Positions 1 to 7,687 of a stretch of 14,971 bases of DNA are shown here, in pieces (position 1 is the first letter of the stretch; each line of letters begins with the position of its first letter). Both the position numbers and the translations under genes were made by a program. The DNA lies in NCBI GenBank assembly GCA_944372745.1, contig CALWAB010000085.1, positions 1 to 14,971 on the forward strand, read 5' to 3'. The notes below the pieces were generated by a model. The model did no database searches and had not been told where the DNA came from. It saw only the letters and a list, made by a program, of their open reading frames with translations. This DNA comes from an uncultured Clostridia bacterium (GTDB taxonomy: Bacteria; Bacillota; Clostridia; Christensenellales; UBA1242).

Positions 1-420
1 CCCTAAAAATATATCTCTCTTCCCGCCTTTCTTCAAGTATCTTTTAGCAATATTTGAATGTTTAAATTCGTTAAAGTCCTGCTCTAAATCTGGTCGTGCG
101 GTATTCCATTCAAAATGTGCTTGTACTACATACTCAACATCATATAAATAAGTATATCTATATAAATCTACACCATTTTTCTTGTCTTCAATTTTACGCA
201 ACTTTATGTCTTTACCTTCCGTTTGAATAGGTTTGATAATTTTTACTTTATCTATTACCCATTCAATGCTAGGCTTCCAATAAATTGCTTCGGTGATGCC
301 CCGCAATGCTTCATAAGTAGGTACTTGGTATGTACACAATTCGCCACCCAATTTTGTAATTGGGTCTGCAAACATCGCATTTCTTCCAAAAACCTTATAT
401 GTAATTTTATTATAAATCAA
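1..420 (-). CDS. cas5: Cas5 of type I-C CRISPR-Cas (Cas5d/Cas5c), 3' part beyond window
   Basis: The first 140 codons are visible; the frame is open to the window edge. Type I-C systems lack Cas6, and Cas5d itself cuts the repeat RNA and caps the crRNA handle in Cascade. Visible signatures are the N-terminal YKVFGRNAMF segment, the EAIYWKP stretch at residues 44-50, AHFEWN (101-106) with RPDLEQD just after, and FKHSNIAKR (119-127). Tyr47, Lys120 and His121 line up with the Tyr/Lys/His catalytic triad described for Cas5d. I chose the TTG at 418-420: AGGAGG at 429-434 lies 8 nt upstream, while the first in-frame ATG (residue 16) would remove the conserved first beta-strand. The gene starts 12 nt after the cas3 stop, and its ribosome-binding site overlaps the cas3 end, so the two are co-transcribed. 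Family recognition is from memory of homologues. Confidence 0.93.
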   Translation of the reverse strand, partial: MIYNKITYKVFGRNAMFADPITKLGGELCTYQVPTYEALRGITEAIYWKPSIEWVIDKVKIIKPIQTEGKDIKLRKIEDKKNGVDLYRYTYLYDVEYVVQAHFEWNTARPDLEQDFNEFKHSNIAKRYLKKGGKRDIFLG

Positions 421-432
421 TTATTTCACCTC

Positions 433-2841
433 CTAAAAAATATAATCAAATGAATCGGCAGGTACTAGACCTAAATCTCCGTCATAACTCATACTGTATA
501 TGACACTATCCTGATTTCGACAGTTATACGCACTTAAATTGTTTTCAAATACATTGACCATAAAGCGTTGACATTTTCTTGCATCAATTTTGCCCCACCG
601 TAGTTTGCCAATGTATTCACTCCCTTCTTTATAATTTACTAAAACGCCTATTTGGGTTGCCCCATTATTTATAACACTAAAATTATCCGCTACTGTTCCA
701 AACTGGTATTTTAATAATGTAAAATAATCACTTTTTATGTTCTCATTAGCACCAACTAATAAGTCAACTGCGGTGCTTTGTTCCCCTTTAATTTTATATT
801 GCATTTTGAGTCTACTTTCACTGCCATATAATTGTTCAAAATATTTTTTAATAACCGCATTACTATTAATGTCAATGTCCGTTGTGGCACACACACCAAC
901 AAATTTATTTTGCCTATACGCTATATCGGGAAGTGAATCTAAATTCTCTAAATCTTTTGATAATCTAACGACATATACTTGTCCCAATCTTTTAGAGCCA
1001 TCTTCGTTGGTGAGTTTTCCTTCTCTATTGCATCTACCCGCTGTTTGTATGATTGACTCAAGTCCACTTTGTGAGCGTATAGCACATTCAAAATCTAAAT
1101 CTACTCCTGCTTCAATTAATTGCGTACTAACTAATACAAATTTATCTTTATTTGCTAAACACTTCTTCACTTCATCAATGACATCCAATCTATGTTGAGG
1201 GCACATATTAGTTGATAAGTGGTAACACTTTACAAAATTTTTTAATTCTGAAAATGTTTCTCTTGCACATTTTTTTGTATTAACTACTATTAATAAATTA
1301 TTGTTGCCTTGTAATTTTTCTAAAGCAAAATCTATAAATTGCTGTTTATTTAATATTGTATTATCCTGTCGAATAACCTCAGTTCGCCTTAATAGTGGAT
1401 ACTGCTTATCTATTAAATTTGTGCTTTTAGGCAATTCAATAAACTTAATATTTTCGTCATTTTTATCATATATTGACAATCTATCTAAAGCTGGTTGAGT
1501 CGCGGTACATAACACAACTGTTGTATTTAATTCTTGAGTTAAAAATTTCACAAGCAAATTAAATAGACCTATACAATTAATTGGCAAACTTTGTATTTCA
1601 TCAAAAATTATAACTGAATTTCCTAAATTATGAAAACGCCTATTATTTTGAGTAGAATTTCCATACACACTCTCAAGAAAACTTACCATAGTCGTAAATA
1701 TAATTGGTTCATTCCAACTTGTAAATAAATATTCATTTTTATTTAGGTGATATTCATCATTATTGTTGTCGAATTTGACAGCATTACTATGACTTTCTAC
1801 AAGCATATCTTCTAATTTTAAGTCTTTAAGTAAATCTCTTATGATTTGTGCATTTTGTTCAATAATTGATATATATGGTACGACATAAATTATTCTATCT
1901 AATTTTTTATTTAATAAGCGTTCAATGGCAAAACGAAAACTTGAAAAAGTTTTACCGCCACCAGTTTGTACATTTAAGTTATATACATTATTGCAACCTT
2001 GGTTTGCATTTTTAATGCAATCTTCGTATATTTCTTTTCTTATATTGTTTAAATCATTTCGTGGATAAGAATTTATTTTATTATCTAAAGTTGACGCTAT
2101 CAATTTAAAATTTTCAATAATCACTTCTTTTTTATCTTGATTTTTCTTATATGTTAACTTGTTTTCAAAATTATAAGAATCTATTCTATCGGCATCTATA
2201 AGACAACTATAAAAATATCTTAAATACATTCCCAAATAAAAACAAGTATCTTTATATGATTGATTATATTTTGTATGAATATTCTTGATTAATTTGATGC
2301 TCTCACTTTTGAACAACTCGCTTTCAATCAATTTGTCTAACTCTAAACACAAATCTTTACTATTGTTTAAAACTTCTTCATAATTACTTTTAAAGGTATC
2401 ATCTTCTAATTTTTTTAATATTAAATCTAATTCACTATCTTCATATTTAACAATATCTACTAGTCCCCTATGATGACAAGAAGTTATAAAAGCACAAATT
2501 TGTATAATTATTAATATTGCAGATATTTCTTCCTGTTTATTTGTATCACTTTCATTTTTGATATCATTAAAAATATTTATGTATTTATTCAATAAATATA
2601 CAGACGAAGCGAAAGAATGATTAACTTTTTCAGTACTGCCTTCTAACCTTCTTTGAAACGCTTGACACGCTTTACCTAAATCATGAGATAAACCAAGTAA
2701 TTCAGCAATAGTTGGATAGTTTATCATAAAATCAACACAAATATCACTTACATTTTGTAAATGCTCTTGTAGCGTTTGTTTCCTATCCTTATCATTATTG
2801 TCATATCTAGCTAAAATACACTCGTTCATCTTATGTAACAT
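433..2841 (-). CDS. cas3: CRISPR-associated nuclease-helicase Cas3 (fused HD domain), type I-C
   Basis: Cas3 is recruited by target-bound Cascade, nicks the displaced strand and unwinds and degrades invading DNA. Numbering from the longest frame (ATG at 2880, 815 aa), the HD nuclease shows His40, HDLGK (66-70), His88 and HHRG (136-139). The SF2 helicase shows TGGGKT (306-311), DEIQ (427-430), TAT (459-461), QLIEAGVDLDF (587-597) and QTAGRCNR (612-619). No catalytic motif is missing. The longest frame is probably over-extended, because TTGACA and TATCAT promoter boxes lie inside its first codons. The predicted transcript start is the A of the ATG at 2841 (residue 14), which I use here. The ATG at 2829 (residue 18, MNECILARY) is equally possible and fits the usual N-terminus. 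Neither has a good Shine-Dalgarno sequence. It is the first gene of the cas operon and is followed after 12 nt by cas5. Confidence 0.95.
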   Translation of the reverse strand: MLHKMNECILARYDNNDKDRKQTLQEHLQNVSDICVDFMINYPTIAELLGLSHDLGKACQAFQRRLEGSTEKVNHSFASSVYLLNKYINIFNDIKNESDTNKQEEISAILIIIQICAFITSCHHRGLVDIVKYEDSELDLILKKLEDDTFKSNYEEVLNNSKDLCLELDKLIESELFKSESIKLIKNIHTKYNQSYKDTCFYLGMYLRYFYSCLIDADRIDSYNFENKLTYKKNQDKKEVIIENFKLIASTLDNKINSYPRNDLNNIRKEIYEDCIKNANQGCNNVYNLNVQTGGGKTFSSFRFAIERLLNKKLDRIIYVVPYISIIEQNAQIIRDLLKDLKLEDMLVESHSNAVKFDNNNDEYHLNKNEYLFTSWNEPIIFTTMVSFLESVYGNSTQNNRRFHNLGNSVIIFDEIQSLPINCIGLFNLLVKFLTQELNTTVVLCTATQPALDRLSIYDKNDENIKFIELPKSTNLIDKQYPLLRRTEVIRQDNTILNKQQFIDFALEKLQGNNNLLIVVNTKKCARETFSELKNFVKCYHLSTNMCPQHRLDVIDEVKKCLANKDKFVLVSTQLIEAGVDLDFECAIRSQSGLESIIQTAGRCNREGKLTNEDGSKRLGQVYVVRLSKDLENLDSLPDIAYRQNKFVGVCATTDIDINSNAVIKKYFEQLYGSESRLKMQYKIKGEQSTAVDLLVGANENIKSDYFTLLKYQFGTVADNFSVINNGATQIGVLVNYKEGSEYIGKLRWGKIDARKCQRFMVNVFENNLSAYNCRNQDSVIYSMSYDGDLGLVPADSFDYIF

Positions 2842-2847
2842 AAAAAT

Positions 2848-2876
2848 ATGATAACACATAACAAGTCTAATGTCAA
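2848..2876 (-). promoter_or_regulatory. Sigma-A promoter of the cas operon
   Basis: On the minus strand TTGACA (2871-2876) and TATCAT (2848-2853) are separated by exactly 17 nt. Counting 7 nt beyond the -10 box places transcription start at the A of the ATG at 2841. The promoter lies just downstream of the glmS terminator and just before cas3, as expected for an independently expressed cas operon. No operator or CRISPR leader was recognised near it. Confidence 0.75.
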
Positions 2877-3011
2877 ACATTTTGCATACTTTTAATACTA
2901 TTTTAGTACTAATTCCCTAAAAGGCAAACATACAAGTAATATTCATTAAATTAAATATTGATATAGATAATACACAATTCAAATATTAAAATTTAATAAA
3001 TTATTTTAACT

Positions 3012-3055
3012 AAAAAAACTAGATTAGACCTTATAGGTTTTAAATCTAGTTTTTT
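3012..3055 (-). terminator. Intrinsic terminator downstream of glmS, possibly bidirectional
   Basis: ACTAGATT at 3018-3025 pairs with AATCTAGT at 3043-3050, and an inner AGACC/GGTTT pairing lies around a TTATA loop. A run of A flanks the left arm (T-run on the minus strand) and a run of T flanks the right arm, so it can work in either direction. It lies about 90 nt past the glmS stop and shields the cas promoter from glmS readthrough. Confidence 0.8.
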
Positions 3056-3146
3056 AAAATGATATTATAAATCGTATCAAATCTATTTTCTTAAATTTAA
3101 TATACTAAGCAATTTAATAACTAGCTAAAATAATTTATTCAATATA

Positions 3147-4943
3147 TTACTCTACTGTCACTGACTTTGCAAGATTACGCGGTTTGTCGGGGTCTAGACC
3201 TTTTAATACCGCCGTCTTATAGGCTAGCATTTGCATTGGATATATGGCTATCTCTGCCATTATGGCTTGATCCGTACACGGCAAGTCAATGAGCATATCT
3301 ACTGCTTCAATATCTACCTCAAATTGTGTTACTAATATAACTCTTGCTCCGCGTGCCTTTATTTCATAAATGCTATTCAAGGTTTTATCAAACAAACTTT
3401 TTTGAGTGGCTATTGCTATTACCGTTGTATGTTCGTCAATTAGTGCTAAAGTGCCGTGCTTGAGTTCCCCTGCGTATAAACTCTCACTATGGATATTGGA
3501 AATTTCCTTCAATTTTAATGATGCTTCTTGACTCGTAGCGTAATCTACCCCTCTACCTATATAGAACACCCTTTCACTTTCTTTTATTATATCTGCTAGT
3601 TCATTAACTTTCTTAAAAGAATAATGTTCTAATTTTTTTACGACATCATCTAATTTATCTTTGAGTATACAACTACGACAATTTAATTTATGTTTTATAC
3701 AATAAATATAGTCCATTAATCCATACAATGCTGTAATTTGTGCATTATATGCTTTTGTTGACGCTACTGCAATTTCTGGGCCTGCTTTTGTAGGTATTAT
3801 GAAATCAGCTAATTTATTTAATGTAGAAGAAGCAACATTTGTCACCACTATTGTAGGTATGCTATGCTCTTTGGCAATTTTTAATGCTTCTATAGTGTCG
3901 GCTGTTTCTCCGCTTTGACTTATAAAAATACATATTTCATTTTCTATAGGCAAAAACTTCCTATACCTATATTCACTAGCATACACACAATCTACTAATA
4001 TTTCTCGTTCTCTCGCATAATGAGATGCTGTCAATCCTGCGTTATAGGCTGTTCCACAACCTATAATAGTGATATGCCTTAATTCTTTTATCATTTCTCT
4101 AGGCAATTTCATATAAGGATTAATTACTGCATCACATTCTTGAATAGTATTTTTTATCGCGTTAGGCACTTGCATTATTTCCTTTAACATATAATGTTCA
4201 AATGCTCCGCGTGAAATGTCTTGCTTAGTTAAATTCATTTTATTGTAAACTATTTCTTTTGCTTGTAAGTGTTCATCAAAAGCATAGCAATCGTTATTAT
4301 CTATCCATATAATTTCATTTTCTTCCATTATATGATATTCGTCCGTTTTGTCGACAAGAGCATTTACATCGCTGGACAAATAAAATCCATCTTTTGACTT
4401 TCCAACAATTAAAGGACTATTTTTTCTTATAGCAAAAATTTGATTTTCCAAGCCTTTAAATAAAATAGCAATGGCATAAGAGCCTTTCAGCAATGTTGAC
4501 AATTCTTGCACCTTTTTTAGTTCGCTTTCACACTTACTCTTTTGGAGTAACTGTGCTATGACTTCACTATCCGTGTCGGAACGAAAGCGAACACCTTGTT
4601 TTTGCAAAGAGCCTTTTAACACTTCAAAATTTTCTATTATACCATTATGTACAATAGCCACAGAATTATTTTCGCTTAAAAAAGGATGCGCATTTTTATC
4701 GCTGGGGTCACCATGCGTAGCCCATCTTGTATGCCCTATGCCACAATGTACATCTTTGAGTTGACCTTGACACGCTTCAACTAATGTTGCAACTTTGCCC
4801 TTTTTCTTAATTAGGCTAAATTTACCTTTTTCAAAACAACAAATGCCTGCCGAATCATAGCCTCTATATTCTAGCATTTTTAAGCCATCGAGAATTTCTT
4901 CTTTTGCTGATTTAGAACCAACATATCCTATAATACCGCACAT
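3147..4943 (-). CDS. glmS: Glutamine--fructose-6-phosphate aminotransferase (isomerizing)
   Basis: GlmS makes glucosamine-6-phosphate from fructose-6-phosphate and glutamine, the entry step to UDP-GlcNAc for peptidoglycan. The 598-residue length is normal for the family. The N-terminal glutaminase starts MCGIIGYVG, with Cys2 as the nucleophile after Met removal; LEYRGYDSAG and GHTRWATHG follow. Two SIS sugar-isomerase domains show SQSGETADT, ASTKAYNAQ and GRGVDYATSQEASLKLKE, and the C-terminus ends KPRNLAKSVTVE as in active enzymes. AGAGG precedes the ATG by 6 nt. It is monocistronic: there are about 270 nt upstream and a terminator downstream. I saw no compact GC-containing double-pseudoknot core in the leader, so there is no sign of the glmS ribozyme used by many Bacillota. 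It could therefore be regulated differently, which is an inference from inspection only. Confidence 0.98.
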   Translation of the reverse strand: MCGIIGYVGSKSAKEEILDGLKMLEYRGYDSAGICCFEKGKFSLIKKKGKVATLVEACQGQLKDVHCGIGHTRWATHGDPSDKNAHPFLSENNSVAIVHNGIIENFEVLKGSLQKQGVRFRSDTDSEVIAQLLQKSKCESELKKVQELSTLLKGSYAIAILFKGLENQIFAIRKNSPLIVGKSKDGFYLSSDVNALVDKTDEYHIMEENEIIWIDNNDCYAFDEHLQAKEIVYNKMNLTKQDISRGAFEHYMLKEIMQVPNAIKNTIQECDAVINPYMKLPREMIKELRHITIIGCGTAYNAGLTASHYAREREILVDCVYASEYRYRKFLPIENEICIFISQSGETADTIEALKIAKEHSIPTIVVTNVASSTLNKLADFIIPTKAGPEIAVASTKAYNAQITALYGLMDYIYCIKHKLNCRSCILKDKLDDVVKKLEHYSFKKVNELADIIKESERVFYIGRGVDYATSQEASLKLKEISNIHSESLYAGELKHGTLALIDEHTTVIAIATQKSLFDKTLNSIYEIKARGARVILVTQFEVDIEAVDMLIDLPCTDQAIMAEIAIYPMQMLAYKTAVLKGLDPDKPRNLAKSVTVE

Positions 4944-5048
4944 AAAATACCTCTAAACATTTTATGCGTATATTTATTTTATTGTGTTAAACATTTTTAA
5001 AAAATGGCAAAATATTGCTTTATATACAAACAAATTGTATCTATATTT

Positions 5049-5078
5049 TATATATTTAGTGTAAATGTCAATTTGCAA
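5049..5078 (-). promoter_or_regulatory. Weak candidate promoter upstream of glmS
   Basis: On the minus strand TTGCAA (5073-5078) is followed after 18 nt by TATATA (5049-5054). A TTGACA at 5066-5071 is closer to the -35 consensus, but its best -10 partner (TATAGA) is 20 nt away. In DNA this A+T-rich such matches arise often. The 270-nt gap 4944-5213 otherwise shows only A/T-rich sequence, the terminator at its right edge, and a weak 5-bp hairpin at 5107-5125 followed on the minus strand by seven T. Confidence 0.3.
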
Positions 5079-5171
5079 TAATAAATTATTTTTTAAATAA
5101 AAAAATATGACATTTAAAAAGTCATTTATCTATCATTGCAAAACTATTTACAAATGCAGAATTTTCTCCTT

Positions 5172-5204
5172 AAAAAAAGACATATAATCAAATTTGATTG
5201 TATG
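5172..5204 (-). terminator. Intrinsic terminator closing the dnaG-sigA-trmK operon
   Basis: Ten nucleotides past the stop of the zinc-ribbon gene, CATACAATC and GATTATATG (minus strand, 5181-5204) form an A/T-rich stem with one mismatch. The stem is followed by TC and seven T (5172-5178). The stem is weak in G+C, but the T-run and the position at the end of a tight operon support termination. Confidence 0.6.
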
Positions 5205-5213
5205 CCACGCAAA

Positions 5214-5927
5214 TTATTTATCGTCATCTATATATATAATTCTTCTACACTCTTCACACTCTATGAAGTTATCACTCTTCAATTTACTAGTGCGTCCTAC
5301 AGGGATTATTGATTTACATCCACCACAACGCATTTGATTTTGTTCATTTATGACACCTACATAAACAGGATATATATTTTCCTTTCTCTTCCTTTGATAT
5401 GTTTCCATCGTCTTAGAAGGAATATCCTTTTCTAAAGCATTCATCTTATCTTCAATTTCGTTCTTTTGTTTTTCAAAAGATTTCTTCAATTTCTCTACTT
5501 CATCTTGTGCTTTAGATTTTTTCTCTTTACTCACATTAACTTGTTCTTTTACTCTTTTAAATTTCTTAAGAACGCCATCAATATTTTTATTTATATCATT
5601 CAAGCGTTGTTCTATAATATTAAGATTATTATTTACCTTTTGAATATTGTCGTATAATTTTTTTATTTGTGCTTTGTCCGCATTGTCCAATTTCTGTTTA
5701 TCAAGATATTGAATATTTTGTATATTGTGTTGCATTATATCTTGAAGTTTCTTAAATGATGTCAATAACTCCCCTGCTCTTTTATCCAATTCTTTCATTT
5801 CAGTTTTCGCGTTATTAGCGTTAGAATTAGCCTGTTCAATTGCTTTCATTGCAGGACTTTGACTGACTTTTTTATCAATATTGATAATTTCGCCTTCCAA
5901 CTTTTGATATTCTAATATTTTATTCAT
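5214..5927 (-). CDS. Coiled-coil protein with C-terminal C4 zinc ribbon
   Basis: This 237-residue protein is nearly all charged alpha-helix up to about residue 190, with heptad-like spacing and many Lys, Glu, Gln and Asn. It ends in a small zinc ribbon with Cys201, Cys204, Cys224 and Cys227 (CGGC, then CEEC) and the sequence RRIIYIDDD. This matches the architecture of the zf-RING_7 / DUF164 family, cytoplasmic proteins of poorly defined function, often encoded next to trmK or Nif3-like genes in Clostridia. The ATG overlaps the last 8 nt of trmK, so translation is coupled. It is the last gene of the dnaG-sigA-trmK operon and is followed by a terminator. No signal peptide or membrane segment is seen. 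Family assignment is moderately sure; I propose no biochemical role. Confidence 0.8.
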   Translation of the reverse strand: MNKILEYQKLEGEIINIDKKVSQSPAMKAIEQANSNANNAKTEMKELDKRAGELLTSFKKLQDIMQHNIQNIQYLDKQKLDNADKAQIKKLYDNIQKVNNNLNIIEQRLNDINKNIDGVLKKFKRVKEQVNVSKEKKSKAQDEVEKLKKSFEKQKNEIEDKMNALEKDIPSKTMETYQRKRKENIYPVYVGVINEQNQMRCGGCKSIIPVGRTSKLKSDNFIECEECRRIIYIDDDK

Positions 5928-6591
5928 ACATTTCCTCTACTTTCTCTATTTGGCTCAATAATTTCTCAAATTTCTCTGTTTTAATATTTTTGGCATAATC
6001 TTTTAAATATTTAATATAATTTCTAAAGTCTTGATGCAATAATTTTAAGTTTGTTCTACCAAAAGCAATTTCAAGTTCACTTAACTTATCTTTACCCAAT
6101 TCTGCTTTAATGACATTGTAATAATGGTCACAATCATACACTATGATATCTTCAACAATCTTATAGTATTTAATTATTTCCATTCTCACTTTATCAACTT
6201 TAGTATTAGGTTGCAAGACTATGACTTTAGGCAATTTATTTAAATCGTCAAATAAAATATTGAGAATTAAATCACCACCCATTCCTGCTATTATAGCACA
6301 ATCTGGCAAAATTTGCAAACTTTTAAAACCATTAGATAAAACAAAGGTGACATTCCCACCTTGATACGAAATAGTATTACCCTTGATATTTATATTTTGA
6401 CAATGATTTAATACATAATTGACAATATTATTTTTGGCTTTATCTAAATTTTTCTCAGTAACTTCACAGGCATAAATTTCTTTGATATGCTTATCGATTA
6501 ACATTTCACACAAATATCCGTGGTCGCAACCAATATCCGCACAAATATTGCCTTCACATAATGAACATATTTTATCTAATCTGCGTTTCAT
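5920..6591 (-). CDS. trmK: tRNA (adenine(22)-N1)-methyltransferase
   Basis: TrmK methylates N1 of A22 in the D-loop region of tRNA using S-adenosylmethionine. The 223-residue protein has the Rossmann SAM-binding motif ADIGCDHGYL at residues 18-27, an acidic end of beta-2 (ACEV, 41-44) and the family-typical AGMGGDLI at 102-109, followed by VIVLQPN. The C-terminal third is helical and Lys/Glu-rich, as in B. subtilis YqfN. The ATG shares its A with the sigA TAA stop (TAATG), and GGAG sits 5 nt upstream inside the sigA end, a clear coupling arrangement. The position right after sigA matches Bacillus and Clostridium. The Nif3-like gene that usually follows is not here; a zinc-ribbon gene is instead. 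Confidence 0.95.
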   Translation of the reverse strand: MKRRLDKICSLCEGNICADIGCDHGYLCEMLIDKHIKEIYACEVTEKNLDKAKNNIVNYVLNHCQNINIKGNTISYQGGNVTFVLSNGFKSLQILPDCAIIAGMGGDLILNILFDDLNKLPKVIVLQPNTKVDKVRMEIIKYYKIVEDIIVYDCDHYYNVIKAELGKDKLSELEIAFGRTNLKLLHQDFRNYIKYLKDYAKNIKTEKFEKLLSQIEKVEEMYE

Positions 6592-7661
6592 TAATTCTCC
6601 GAGAAAGATTTGAGTTTTTTAGTTATATTTGGTCGCATCAATTTTTTGCGAGCTTTGGCTTCAATCTGTCTAATTCTCTCACGAGTGACATTGAATTCTT
6701 TGCCCACTTCTTCAAGTGTTCTAGGATGTGCATCATCAAGTCCGTATCTCAAACGAATGACTTTTTGTTCGCGTGGCGTAAGGAAATTAAGCACACTCAA
6801 TATTTGTTCACGCAATTGATTCTGCATTGTGAGTTCTGTAGGTGATTTGATTGTTTCGTCTTCTATGAAATCACCGCGTTTACTGTCGTCTTCTTCCCCT
6901 AGTGGACTTTCAAGACTGAGTGGGTCTTGAGCAATGCGTTGAGTTTCAATAACTTTTGCTTCGCTAATACCCATTGCTTCTGCTATTTCAGCGGTTGTAG
7001 GTTCACGATTCAATTTCTGCAATAAATCGCGTGCAACTTTGACTTGTTTATGAATTGTTTCAACCATATGCACTGGAAGACGCACTGTTCTACCTTGGTC
7101 TGCAATTGAACGAGTGATATGCTGTCTTATCCACCAAGTAGCGTATGTTGAAAATCTAAATCCCTTTTTATAGTCAAATTTTTCAACTGCTTTAATAAGT
7201 CCTAAATTGCCTTCTTGAATTAAATCCATCAACTGCAAACTGCTTTTATTTGCAAAGCGTTTAGCAATAGAAATAACGAGTCGAAGATTGGCTTCTATCA
7301 AGCGTTCTTTTGCTAATTCATCTCCTTGTGATACTTTTGTCGCTATTTCTATTTCTTCTTCTGGCGAAAGCATAGGTAAACGCCCAATATCCTTGAGATA
7401 CATTTTGACTGGGTCATCCATACTGGCTTGGCTAATCAAATTCTCAATAGAATACAAGTCCTCTTCTTTAAATTGTTCTTCACCTTGTATTACTGTGATA
7501 CCTGCTTCTTCTATGCGTGCAATCGCATTGTCTATTTGTTCTTGATTGGCATCAAATTTAAGTAAATTCATATAAATCTCATCGTCATTGAGTCTATTCC
7601 CTTTTCTTTTACCCATTGCAATGAGTTTGTCCACTTCAGCTTTAAGTGATAATGTTTCCAT
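6591..7661 (-). CDS. sigA: RNA polymerase primary sigma factor SigA
   Basis: This is the vegetative sigma factor that directs RNA polymerase to TTGACA/TATAAT promoters. Domains in order over 356 residues: a short region 1.1 (about 1-70), region 1.2 starting DPVKMYLKDIGRLPML (83-98), region 2 with NLRLVISIAKRFA, LMDLIQEGNLGLIKAVEKFDY and the DNA-melting TYATWWIRQHITRSIADQ, region 3 around 195-270, and region 4 with LTPREQKVIRLRYGL and the helix-turn-helix TLEEVGKEFNVTRERIRQIE. All are intact. GGAG lies 8 nt before the ATG. It follows dnaG after 26 nt and overlaps trmK by one base. The compact region 1.1, without the long insert of proteobacterial RpoD, is normal for Bacillota. Confidence 0.99.
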   Translation of the reverse strand: METLSLKAEVDKLIAMGKRKGNRLNDDEIYMNLLKFDANQEQIDNAIARIEEAGITVIQGEEQFKEEDLYSIENLISQASMDDPVKMYLKDIGRLPMLSPEEEIEIATKVSQGDELAKERLIEANLRLVISIAKRFANKSSLQLMDLIQEGNLGLIKAVEKFDYKKGFRFSTYATWWIRQHITRSIADQGRTVRLPVHMVETIHKQVKVARDLLQKLNREPTTAEIAEAMGISEAKVIETQRIAQDPLSLESPLGEEDDSKRGDFIEDETIKSPTELTMQNQLREQILSVLNFLTPREQKVIRLRYGLDDAHPRTLEEVGKEFNVTRERIRQIEAKARKKLMRPNITKKLKSFSEN

Positions 7662-7687
7662 TCTATTTTCTCCATATATAAATTTTC

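Noticed and set aside
223..453. Plus-strand 76-codon frame
   Set aside because: Antisense to cas5 and the end of cas3; no ribosome-binding site or recognisable protein.
737..1198. Plus-strand open frame of 153 codons
   Set aside because: Lies fully antisense to the cas3 helicase domain, has no family signature, and its opposite frame has clear Cas3 motifs.
2881..3146. Possible CRISPR leader or array next to cas3
   Set aside because: No regularly spaced repeat is present; the stretch holds A/T-rich sequence and one terminator.
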